Below are positions 1 through 9,570 of a stretch of 64,000 nt of DNA, one piece after another. The first letter of the stretch is position 1; each line of letters starts with the position of its first letter. The position numbers were made by a program, and so were the translations under genes. The notes beneath the pieces were generated by a model. That model saw only the letters and a program-made list of their open reading frames with translations, searched no databases and was not told where the DNA came from. The stretch comes from Nymphaea colorata (Eukaryota > Streptophyta > Magnoliopsida > Nymphaeales > Nymphaeaceae): NCBI RefSeq assembly GCF_008831285.2, contig NC_045139.1:14986354-15050353 (forward strand). The letters are read 5' to 3'.

Positions 1-680
1 TTTTATATAAAATTGAATGGCTTAGATCAAAACTCATCTTTTCCTTCTTCATGAGGTAGATATTAATGAGGGGTGTGACTGGGTTGGATATGAGTAGGAT
101 CATGATTGATTAAAATATTACGTTATACAGAGAGATGCATATGAATTTTAGTTCGTAGTCGGACATGAAGAATATCAAGAACTGTAGGAAACCGTAAAAT
201 ACCACGATACTGAATCAGACGAAAAGAAAAGTCAAAGTATCTCTCAAAAGTACAACCAAGGCAGCGAATCAAAGATGCAACATAATTCAAGAAGAATCTT
301 CTAGACCTCACGTCATCCCTATTCCCCTAACGATCTCTGAAACCCAATTGCTGCAAATTGTTTTGATAGAATCAGGCCCACAGGTATGATATTCAACGTC
401 CATTCAGTGAATATTCATGCCTAAATTGCAGAATCCGGCCTTCTTACAGGAACTTTTCTGCCAACAGAAAATTTTCAATTTTCAATCTTTTAACGTCATC
501 CTTTCTTTTTGTTGTCATAGAAAATGGATTTAGAGATGATTTTTCCATCTGTGAAGGTCCATGTTGATTAAACAAACTTTGCAAAAATATCTGAGAGATG
601 ATGATCTAAGTAATAAGATGAATATGAGGAAGATTCTTTACGATTTCGAAAAGATAAAATGCCAAGATATGGCCTGTCGT
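1..680. other. upstream intergenic region, no gene seen
   Basis: AT-rich sequence with no protein similarity that I recognise and no RNA gene. It leads into the promoter of the first ATL gene. A weak TATA-like AATAAATAG lies at about 682-690. Confidence 0.5.
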
Positions 681-816
681 CAATAAATAGCTCAAACTAT
701 TAAAGAAGGGACAACGAATCTCCTACCAAGCTGCTGTTGCACGAGGGAGACGAATTATCCTTTTCCACGGCTTCTCTTTTCCAAAGAAGCCGCAGAAAAA
801 TACAGAGCTTTCAGTC

Positions 817-1359
817 ATGAAACTCCTTTTATTTCTCTGCTTGGTCTTGCCCATCTCCCTTGCTGAGAAGCTCCATAAAGAGGAAAGGGCAAACCAATTT
901 GATACTGCTGTACCTGTCTATCTTGCCTCCTTCTCGATCGTTGTCGTCGTGTTCTCCATGATTACTGTCTTATGTGCACAATGGAGGACTGGCAGCTGCG
1001 GACCCGATAGCGAAGATGGTGACGTCCGTGTCCATGGCGGCAGCTTATATGTCCACTTGAGAACTTTTCCAGTTGCAGAAGAAATCATCAATTCGCTGCC
1101 TGTGCTCCGATTCTCATCTCTTAGCTGCTCGAGTGAAGGCCTCGAGAAATGTCCCATCTGCCTTGCCAAGTTTGAAGAAGCTGATGCACTTCGTTTGCTG
1201 CCCAAGTGCAGCCACTCGTTTCACATGAAGTGCATAGACGGATGGCTTCAGACCAACTCGACCTGCCCCGTTTGCCGGCAAATGGTGGAGGCCCGAGACC
1301 TTTTGCAACCTCTGCATGGCTCACCGGATTCAGGCTGCTTGGAGAAAACAGCCGAGTGA
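817..1359 (+). CDS. ATL-type RING-H2 E3 ubiquitin ligase, copy 1 (180 aa)
   Basis: Predicted membrane-anchored E3 ubiquitin ligase of the plant ATL family, which brings an E2 enzyme to substrates at endomembranes or the plasma membrane. Intronless, as most ATL genes are. Residues 1-16 look like a signal peptide and residues 33-53 (VYLASFSIVVVVFSMITVL) form a membrane helix. The RING-H2 ligands are C112, C115, C131, H133, H136, C139, C150 and C153, spaced C-x2-C-x15-C-x-H-x2-H-x2-C-x10-C-x2-C, with the family tryptophan at W143. The usual GLD motif ahead of the RING is not kept; an INSLPVLRFSSL segment stands there. The tail after the RING is short compared with copies 2 and 3. The start is the first in-frame ATG, with a TATA-like AATAAATAG about 130 bases upstream. 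Family assignment is firm; substrate and partner E2 are unknown. Confidence 0.9.
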   Translation: MKLLLFLCLVLPISLAEKLHKEERANQFDTAVPVYLASFSIVVVVFSMITVLCAQWRTGSCGPDSEDGDVRVHGGSLYVHLRTFPVAEEIINSLPVLRFSSLSCSSEGLEKCPICLAKFEEADALRLLPKCSHSFHMKCIDGWLQTNSTCPVCRQMVEARDLLQPLHGSPDSGCLEKTAE

Positions 1360-1453
1360 ATTCGAACTCATGTTTGTTTACATCTTTCAGTTGCAGCGGA
1401 ATTCGGGTAGCATAAAAGGAGCAAGCATCGGGTAAAAAAGATCTCACTCCATT

Positions 1454-1685
1454 TTTCTGCAACTATATTTTAGAAATCAACTCCTTAAGTTGTTTCTTGA
1501 AAACGTCAACCATGCCAATCTGATCATTCGGAAAGAAAGGCAGTAGGAGCAGGGATCATGTACAGTAAATTTCTGCAGCCATAATTTACAAATCAACACC
1601 TTAAGCTGTTTCTCGAAAATGTCAACCATGCCAATCTGATCATTTGGGCAGAAAGGAAGGAGCAGGTTCATGCACAGTAAACTCC
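1454..1685. repeat. 116-bp tandem duplication downstream of ATL copy 1
   Basis: Two diverged copies offset by 116 bases (1454-1569 and 1570-about 1685). Both carry CAACCATGCCAATCTGATCA and an AAGAAAGGNAG stretch. They lie about 100 bases after the stop codon and so probably fall in the 3' UTR. Confidence 0.75.
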
Positions 1686-2165
1686 TCAGTTTTGGTGCAG
1701 TGACGGTTCCAAAATCTTATGATCAGAATGTTTTGTGTTTGATGGGCTGATGTAAGTTAACCACGAAGGAAGTCAAAGGATCAGGTTTGAACGATTTATC
1801 TTTCACCAAATCAGATTTATAAAAGGTTGACATATTCAAATTTCTAATGAAGAAAAGTCGCACCATATTCGAGTCCAATTTTAAAATTCACAATATGAAC
1901 CCAACCTGCATCCATGTTTTACACATTTGAATCAGAATAAATCATTTAAATATACTACCGAATCCGAACTGCATTATAAGTTGGCAACAGGAACACGTAA
2001 CGCCCCCTAAAGTCGTCAATAGAAATTGGCTGATTGGTTCGAATTTTGACAGTGGCAGTTTCTTACCTTAGATTGAACCCCAACGTAAGCTTCAGGTACC
2101 TGGTGAAATTAATTTGATGACAAGATATGGTAGGAGGGAAAGGAGGGATTGAGCAATCACTCTTT

Positions 2166-2548
2166 TGTTTGGTTGGCTAATTAAAAAGGAGGAAAAGAGG
2201 CAAAAGGTGTTTGGCTGCAAAGGGAGGGAAAGAAAAGCAAAAGATAGTTTAGTGTAAATCCCTTCCCTCCCAAATCAGACGGATTGGAAAGGAAAGGAAA
2301 GAAAGGTAAGTGAAAGAGTTTTTTATTCCCACATTACCCCTCCTTTTCTTTCCCTCTTTTTTAAATTCATGTGCTATTTAGTCTTTTTTTTTACATTCCA
2401 TTCCTTTTCCTTTCCTTTCTATCCAAACAAACTTTTTAATCAACTTTTCCTTTTCTTTCCATTCCCTTCCCTTCCCTTCCCTTCCCTTCCCTTTCCCTTT
2501 CCTTCCTTTCCATCCCTTCCTTTCCCTCCAACCAAACAAAGCGTAAAT
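2166..2548. mobile_element. foldback/MITE-like element with TTTGTTTGGTTGG ends
   Basis: The left arm reads TTTGTTTGGTTGG and the right end reads CCAACCAAACAAAG, an inverted repeat of about 13 bases. The left half is purine-rich (GGAAAGG runs) and the right half pyrimidine-rich, including a run of CCCTT units at about 2464-2510, so the two halves can pair over much of their length. No coding capacity. This fits a non-autonomous DNA transposon; I could not see a clear target duplication. Confidence 0.55.
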
Positions 2549-3168
2549 CTGCTGTAAAATTAAAAATCCGTCTTTAAAAGCACTATAAACTGTCACTAAA
2601 AACACCACATATGAACCGTGGCTGCATCATGAACGGTCACTAACGCTCCTCCTTTAACGACTATATTTTAGCAACAAAGTTTTAACTTTTAATCTCACAT
2701 CCATGATAAAGATGGGGCAGGAAGGACCATCAATTTGGGGGTCTAATTTCAGGTGTGTATCTACTTGCATGAACTATTCTTTGCATTCTTTAACTTGGTC
2801 AGACTAAATCAATGGAATATTCTTAGCATTTTTTTAACTTGGTGAGACTAAATCAATCAAGTGCTCAGGTTGACATATGAGTTGACATCATGCTGAAGTG
2901 GAAAATCGCATTTGATGATGTAGAAACAAGAACGCACCAACGCCATTGGTAGGTACTATCTACAAGTTTACAAGCCATGATGTAATATTTAGTTTAGAAA
3001 ACGGAAAAAGTCTATGGAGATTTTGCTTCTTCCAAAACAAACCAAATTTTACTAGCCACAAGAAGATTTAGGCAAGCAAAGAATGAGTTCATCTGCTCTT
3101 ATGTTATGTTTTATCTAAAGTGCGCGCTTACCTTGCAATAAATCTCTCGGGAGAAGTGGACCAAACTG

Positions 3169-3792
3169 ATGGATGAGTTCATACTTTTGCCTGTCTTCCA
3201 TGTATTATTATGTTTGGTTTTGTTTCTCACGGTTCGTTTTTGCAAACGATGGCGGAACGCTGCCAGAAGGAACAATGATTTGATCAATGAGGTTATAGAT
3301 GTTGCTGCCACCCATTCAGGTGCCTCTCTGACATCTGCCGGAGTCAACAAGGATCTCATCAATTCTCTGCCTGTGATTCAGTTCTCATCTCTCAGTTGCT
3401 CAAGTTGCGGATTAGAGGAATGTGCCATCTGCCTCGCCAAGTTTGAAGACACAGACGCACTTCATTTGCTGCCCAAGTGCAGACATGCATTTCATGCAGA
3501 ATGCATACGCCAATGGCTCGCTGACCACTGGAGCTGCCCAGTTTGTCGGCAAATGGTGGAAGCTGAAGACTTTAGGTCATTTCCATGTTTGGATGGCTTA
3601 CTGAATCCAGGCAGCTTGGAGCAGACGATTCAAATTGATAATGATGGTTGTGTTCAGAGTGAGACCGGGGAAAACTTGGTGAAAGAAATTGGAGGATGCA
3701 GCAATTCCTCAGGCGGTGCAAATACAAACAAGGATGATTCACAGATAAACACTTCTGTTTCTGACATTAAACCACAACTGGTGCAGCCGTAA
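3169..3792 (+). CDS. ATL-type RING-H2 E3 ubiquitin ligase, copy 2 (207 aa)
   Basis: Second member of the tandem ATL set, intronless. A single N-terminal hydrophobic helix (residues 4-24) is followed by a basic KRWRNAARR stretch, which suggests a membrane anchor with the RING in the cytosol. The residues just before the RING (GVNKDLINSLPVIQFSSL) closely match copy 1. RING-H2 ligands are C85, C88, C104, H106, H109, C112, C123 and C126. The 80-residue tail is polar, rich in Ser, Asn and Asp, and shares a PGSLEQT/SGCLEKT block with copy 1, which shows common descent. It lacks the separate signal peptide of copy 1. The start is the first ATG after an upstream stop. Function beyond ubiquitin ligase is inference. 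Confidence 0.88.
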   Translation: MDEFILLPVFHVLLCLVLFLTVRFCKRWRNAARRNNDLINEVIDVAATHSGASLTSAGVNKDLINSLPVIQFSSLSCSSCGLEECAICLAKFEDTDALHLLPKCRHAFHAECIRQWLADHWSCPVCRQMVEAEDFRSFPCLDGLLNPGSLEQTIQIDNDGCVQSETGENLVKEIGGCSNSSGGANTNKDDSQINTSVSDIKPQLVQP

Positions 3793-5060
3793 GGAATAGA
3801 ATTTATTGCGAGTTCTGCACTAGGAAGCTTTTTAATGGCAAAATGATAGGAAACATCATATTTCTGGTCGAAAAGAAGAATATATGTGAGTGAGACTCGT
3901 AGCCTGATTTGGATGAATTCGTCTTCTTCAAAAGTAGAAAAGAAAGAATGAGTAGCCTGAGTTTGAGGCCTTCCTTTAAGTTGCTTTTGTTGCTATACAT
4001 GTAAATTCAGGAGAAACTTTTACGAGATTGAGTTGAATGCACCACATATATGCACCGAGAAAAAAATGGGGAGTTAGGGTATTTGGGGATATAAAAAAAA
4101 AGACGTAGTTTTTAAATTTTGTTTTCACTACTTCTCTTTTTTATCCTTATAGGGGTTTTGTTATCCAGCTTCTAACTTTTATACTCCTAAGCTTTTGTTG
4201 GTTAATAAAAAAAAAACTTAAAATTTGCTTTTTGTTTTCTAAAGTAAAGTACTTATACTCCAAAGGAACTCATATGTTTCTGTCCATATTGCTTATGCTT
4301 GTTGTAAATGAGATGGAATAAATTGCAGTGGTGTTAATGAAATCAAAACGTGAATTGAGTCCCTCGGCTATGTTCACTTCATTGGACAGTCCATTGAAAG
4401 AGTCCGAGACTACAAATGACTAACAAATATGATTATTAATTTATATCATTATATATATATATACACACACACTTGCATTGAAATGTGGCTTATGAGCGGG
4501 CCATTGTGAAACAGCTCTAAAAGTTTATATTTGAAACAATGACATACATAACGAAGCTTAAAGGTTCGCTATTTGAGTAAAATGTTGACTCTGTCAATGT
4601 AATGCAAAGAAGAACCATGTATCGAGTTTTTTCTTAACTTTTTCTGTCTTGATTTATCAATGACAGTGCATACAGGAATCTGCATCCTATGGATTAGGAT
4701 TAATTTTGTTCTTATTATGATGGAAAAGGGATTATATGTATTGGAAAAGATCACCACGTTACTTATTTCCTTAATTATCGGTTTCCCTGGGCACTGTTCA
4801 TGCAGGTCTGGCGTTTGTAAAATAGACAATATCAAAGCTATTATTTTTCCGAATCAACCCTTCAACTACCTTTATTAATAACAAATAGCTATATATATAA
4901 GGAGAACCAGACTGGTCTTTACAATCTGATATATTGAAATTATTTTTTGGCGGCTCCTTTTCTATGACGGATGAACTATATATTCCTTTTTCATGAATTT
5001 TTTATTGGAGACGTGAACAGTACTTATACAAATTCTAGACAGAATTAAAAAGAACCTTAC

Positions 5061-5278
5061 GTGATCGTTGGTTGTCAAATAAATAAGAAAAGTAGTAACA
5101 ATTTGTTTGATGAATTTGTCATAAAACACTATATTATTGTGATCGTTGGTTGTCAAAAGGGAACATAACAAACTGTTTGATGAATTTGCCATAAAACACT
5201 ATATTGTTGTGATCGTTAGTTGTCGAACAAGAACAGTAACAAACTGTTTCATGAATCTATCATAAAACACTATATTAT
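5061..5278. repeat. tandem repeat, three copies of about 70-78 bp
   Basis: Units begin with GTGATCGTTRGTTGTC at 5061, 5139 and 5209. Each contains AACAAWYTGTTTSATGAAT and ends in CATAAAACACTATATTRTTR. The copies are diverged, so the array is not new. Confidence 0.8.
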
Positions 5279-5839
5279 TATTCACATTACCAAACTACCC
5301 ATATAAGGCTTTGTATATCTTATTATCGAGAACTATGAATATTATCTTCACATAATCAGTGCTACGAACATAAATTTTAAAATACAAACACTAGTGCTTG
5401 CCGTGATGAATCATCTAATCAATGTAATCAAATGTTCACTTACGAATAACTATATGTCAAGTAACTTTCTTTAAAAATAATTAATTATAATTTGGTTGCT
5501 AAATTAGCCACCATCTGTACACGTACACATGTAGGGCTGAGCGAATGCTCATCCCATCCCAGCCCGACCCGATCCAAAATCAGGCCCGACATCCGATTTT
5601 GCCGCTCTAGGTGGTTCGACAGCCAATTTTGCAGCTTGGGCCCGGTTTCTGACAAGCCTGATGCCCCCAGACTTATCTACTAGATAAGTGAATCGTATGA
5701 CATCATTAAGTTACAATGCAAATATTAATGTATATTACATTAATGATAATTTTTAGCATTTATATTTTAAAAGCTATGTATATGTAGAAAGCAATTGAGC
5801 AATTGATTAATGGTCATGTTCTCAAGGGGTGCAGAACAC

Positions 5840-5905
5840 TTGGGCATCAGAGTGGCTCACACTTAAAGAGGTTTGAGGTTCGAATCTCATAATTGCTGTC
5901 ATGTT
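5840..5905 (+). mobile_element. tRNA-derived SINE-like fragment
   Basis: AGTGGCTCACAC at about 5851-5862 resembles a pol III A box and GGTTCGAATCT at 5877-5887 is a good B box. The spacing suits a tRNA-related SINE head. No cloverleaf can be folded, and no poly-A tail or target duplication is evident, so this is a fragment or a chance match. Confidence 0.35.
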
Positions 5906-7705
5906 TCAGTGGGTATACTCTTTTTGGTTGCAAACGATAGTAACACGACACGTGAGTTGAATGATATATTGTAGGTCTACCTACCGACATGATATTAAGA
6001 GTTTTTAGAGTAAACATTTAGAAAAGAAAAATATGCTGTGTGGGGTTTGATCGGCTTTGGAGTTTCTGAAACACTAGGGCCCGTTTGGATGAGGCACCAA
6101 ACGTAGTTCTAAATTCTCTTAACCATGATTTTAACGCCGGCTCCACCCGATCGATCCTCTTATATCCTTGTCAACATGTTCATCAAGAAGCAGTCGGCCG
6201 CCTTTTTAGCTTCAAATATGGCGGCTTCCAGAGAGCTTGTAAGAAAGGGGAACACCATGACCGGATTGAAGAAGAACAGGAAGGGCCGATTCTCCTACAC
6301 CGTCCACCAACAAAGAAAGCTGACCAAAAATCCTTCTTGACCAACTTAATGCAATCTTGATTAAAGAAAACAAAAAATTTCAGAAATGTAGAAGAGTGTC
6401 AAGGAAACACTTAGAATCATGATGCATTGGATGGGGACTTGACTGTTATGGCCTTCTAGTTACGACAGTGGAAGAACATAACAAACAACCTGCTCAGCGT
6501 TGCAGTTAAATGAAAAAAAATGCAAAGCTATAAATGTGTTTTTGTCATACCATTAAAACTCGAGCTCTTTTCCTTCCTGTAAAACTTTCAAGAAAAAAAC
6601 ACATGCAAAGGAAAGGTTGCAGTTGTCGAAAAATTTTGCTTGAAAATCTAGGCAAGCCCATGGACATGAGCCAAAATAAATTTTAAAGCCCCACTTTTGA
6701 CGACCCGCATTGAAGGCAATTAATTAATGAGTTGTTTCTCTTGTCATTAAAGAGAAAAGGACAGAGAGAAACACCAATTGAATTGATGTGCTTTGGTATG
6801 TTATTTAGTTCCTTGATCAACTGGGTTATCTTCCTCCTTTCCCAACCAAAATTAGATCCTTCCTCCTTCAAGACCTTCCGCTAGTTAAATCAGTGAAATG
6901 ATGTGAATTGATTGGAGAATATTCTAAATGCAGTAACACCATGCGAAAATATACCAGATTAAGCTCTTACATATAAGAATTAACTTTCATAAAGAACAAA
7001 GGAAATAAGAATGATTAAGTCCAGCAACTACTGGACATGTTCCCTAAGTATACAGATCATTTATAGGAAAATCAAAGAAGTAACTTTTCAATGCAGAAGT
7101 CTAAAGATAGATTAAATAAAAAGTTGAATATAATTGGATGGACCAAGCTCATGGCACCTCTACGGCTCTACCACCCAAATAGAGAAAAGGACCTGACAGA
7201 ATAAGAAATAGATGAAAACAAAGAAAAATTAAGCTGTCAAAAAAATGCAGAAGTAAAGAGAAAAAAGTCATCAAGTGAAGATGAAAAGAGAGAGGGGGAA
7301 CCTTTTCTGTGCCCATGACTGGGTCTACAAAGATGTGTGATTTGAAATCGGCAGTAGTTGTTCATGTGCCATCCTTCGATGAAGAAGCAAACACAAAATC
7401 AATATAAACATACTGAAAAATTGCATGACGTTCCTATTTCACCAACTTTTGCTTTTGTATTGGACAAGCCGCTCGAACCTACAACTACGTCATAAATTTT
7501 GAAAAGCAAACTCTAATTCGTCTGCGCCTCTGAAGGAGCCTGTCGGCTGAAAACGCCACTTGGGCAAGAAATTTAAGGGCACCAGTCGGCTCTAACTTCC
7601 TCTGTGAAAAGTCAATGCAACTATTGCAGAGATCTTTATAATGCAAATGGTGGAGACCTCATTCAGAGAAGGAGCTTGGTGTCTTGTTTTCTGCTGAAAG
7701 AGAGG

Positions 7706-8428
7706 ATGAATCCTCTTTTCTTCTGGCTCTGCTTTACCTTTGGTTTGATCCCCTGCTGCTTCATCTTGTCCTTCGTTCTCTTCATCCTTGCTGAGTTCAT
7801 CAGCGGACAACTTAACTGCAGAAGCAATTCTGGTGCCGAAGTCTCTGAATGGCCTCGAGAAATCATCTCACAGGATGTCCTGCCAACATATTCTGGAGTT
7901 GACAGGAAGCTCATCGCATCTCTGCCTCTATGTCGATTCTCTTCTCTGGGAGGCCCAAACTTTGGCCACGAATGTGCCGTCTGCCTCTCGAAATTTGAAG
8001 ACTTGGACATCCTTCATCTGCTTCCGAAATGCAGGCATGTCTTTCACGTATCCTGTATAGATGAATGGCTGGAGATGAATTCAACCTGTCCGTTGTGTCG
8101 GCAGGACGTTACTGCTCATGACATTACCCTGTTCAAGTATTCCTGGAAATTAAGCTGCTCACAGAACAGGGACCAATCTGCCAAAGCCAGGTCAGGGCAG
8201 CTTCCTTGTAGCAAAATGCAGGAGACTGATCATGAAAATGGGCTGCCATTTCTCATTGCTGATAGCAGCAGTTTCATTAAGAAAGATGATGGAGATCATG
8301 AACAGATGTTGCCGAGTCACGAAATCGCCATTCCAAACAACTTAGATCTTGTCTTCCTCAACTCCATCTCAAGCAAGCAACCATCAACCATGGGAAATTG
8401 CGGCAAGGGAGATGTTGACATGGTGTAG
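7706..8428 (+). CDS. ATL-type RING-H2 E3 ubiquitin ligase, copy 3 (240 aa)
   Basis: Longest of the three ATL genes, intronless. An open frame continues upstream to a GTG at 7604, but the first ATG (7706) begins a clean hydrophobic anchor (residues 3-31, FFWLCF...LFILAEF), so I start there. The GVDRKLIASLP segment at residues 64-74 corresponds to the GLD/GID block of classic ATLs such as the ATL42/43 type. RING-H2 ligands are C90, C93, C109, H111, H114, C117, C128 and C131, with W121 in the family position. A tail of about 105 residues, rich in Ser, Asp and Lys, carries no recognised domain. It is the most typical ATL of the three and may be nearest the ancestral copy. Predicted role: membrane E3 ligase; substrates unknown. 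Confidence 0.88.
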   Translation: MNPLFFWLCFTFGLIPCCFILSFVLFILAEFISGQLNCRSNSGAEVSEWPREIISQDVLPTYSGVDRKLIASLPLCRFSSLGGPNFGHECAVCLSKFEDLDILHLLPKCRHVFHVSCIDEWLEMNSTCPLCRQDVTAHDITLFKYSWKLSCSQNRDQSAKARSGQLPCSKMQETDHENGLPFLIADSSSFIKKDDGDHEQMLPSHEIAIPNNLDLVFLNSISSKQPSTMGNCGKGDVDMV

Positions 8429-8460
8429 ATAGATTGATATACGCGTGACGTGTGTATAAT

Positions 8461-8479
8461 ACACAGACACATACACACA

Positions 8480-8556
<77 letters not shown>

Positions 8557-8560
8557 AGAG
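8461..8560. repeat. compound microsatellite (CA)n(TA)n(GA)n
   Basis: About 20 bases of TA (8480-8499) run into about 54 bases of GA (8500-8553), only about 50 bases after the ATL copy 3 stop codon, so it is probably in or next to the 3' UTR. Confidence 0.9.
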
Positions 8561-9190
8561 AGACCAAATTTGGCTGAACGTTAGGCATTTAAATGTTTAT
8601 ATAGCTGACATAGAAATGAGGTGATCCCAAAGTTGTAACAAGAGAGATCAAGTCCCGTAGCTTCAAATCGTAGTGTAAAGAAAACTGTCTAATTGATTTG
8701 TGCGGTTCAAGTGAAAAATAAAAAAGATATTGTTTGATTTGTGTAAGAATTCCTGCAGTATATATAGATTTTTGTTGGTTGTCGACGTTCTCCAAGCTTG
8801 TAAATAAGTCGCCAAAAAAGTTAGCATTGAATACTGAAAGTATCTACGCGTTCTGTGCAAACGAATCAGCCATACCATACTTTCTACTTGCTGAAAACAC
8901 ATCCGTGGCCTATACAATGAGGAGAAAAATCCATATGGGTCTTTACTCCGTGATTCTGGGAAAGCACCTCTCATTTCTGAACCTTCAGATGGGCCCCTGT
9001 TCTACCAAAAGCTACCACACTGTAACAGAGACATTGTGAGTCAAAATCAGCAGAATATGAGAACCATGCCAACGAATGATTTAAATACTTCGAGCAGAAT
9101 CAAGTATTCTTCAAATCCAAAGAACAACATACCCAAGTCAAAAGAATTCCCAACTCTCTAAATGGTTTCAGGTTGGTAATTCCCAGGGTG
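8561..9190. other. intergenic, nothing recognised
   Basis: Short open frames on both strands here have no recognisable domain and no typical gene start. The stretch separates the ATL cluster from the Copia fossil. Confidence 0.45.
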
Positions 9191-9195
9191 GAAAC

Positions 9196-9570
9196 TGTTA
9201 AATTTCATGGAAGAAGAAGAGGAAAGGAACAACTCAAATTTAAGTGGTTCTGCGTTAATAGCCTACATCCACGAAAACAGAGGAAGCTCTTTTTTTGTCT
9301 CTCTTAATATCGTAGGAATGATGTCCATATAAAGGATTACAGCCCCTTCTTCCTTTACAGATCCCAACAGTTTAAGATCTTTGGAAATCAGGGAATTACA
9401 GAAAAACGGCAACAGAAATAAAAGGGAAAGACAACATTAGATTGACGAGATTCTCATTCTGTTGCCATCAATCCAAAGTGAACAGCTGAGGATTTCTTTC
9501 CAAGGAAAGTGCTGAGGATTTCTTTCCAAGGAAGAGACGGTGACTGACCTTCCTTCCAAATGCGCTAACA
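9196..9570 (-). repeat. 3' LTR of the Copia fossil
   Basis: 375 bp, bounded by TGTTA...TAACA, and paired with the LTR at 13943-14484. It contains a local duplication of a GAGGATTTCTTTCCAAGGAA-type block. Confidence 0.92.

Larger units (their letters stand above)
3793..7600. other. 3.8-kb intergenic stretch between ATL copies 2 and 3
   Basis: No gene that I can defend. It contains a TA/CA microsatellite near 4448-4472, a three-copy tandem repeat at 5061-5278, a pyrimidine-rich CCCATCCCAGCCCGACCC stretch near 5550 of the kind found in plant dispersed repeats, a tRNA-derived SINE-like piece near 5840-5900, and a GGGCCCGTTTGGAT transposon-end-like motif at 6077-6090. Frames at 6085-6360 do not resemble a known protein. 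Confidence 0.5.

Noticed and set aside
2369-2608. Frames on both strands across the CCCTT/AAGGG tract
   Set aside because: Simple-sequence translations inside the foldback element.
6085-6360. Overlapping plus-strand frames of 91 and 71 codons
   Set aside because: Two frames compete over the same DNA and neither matches a known protein; a GGGCCCGTTTGGAT motif nearby suggests a transposon edge.
7604-7705. N-terminal extension of ATL copy 3
   Set aside because: The frame opens only with GTG; the ATG at 7706 starts directly at the membrane anchor as in other ATLs.
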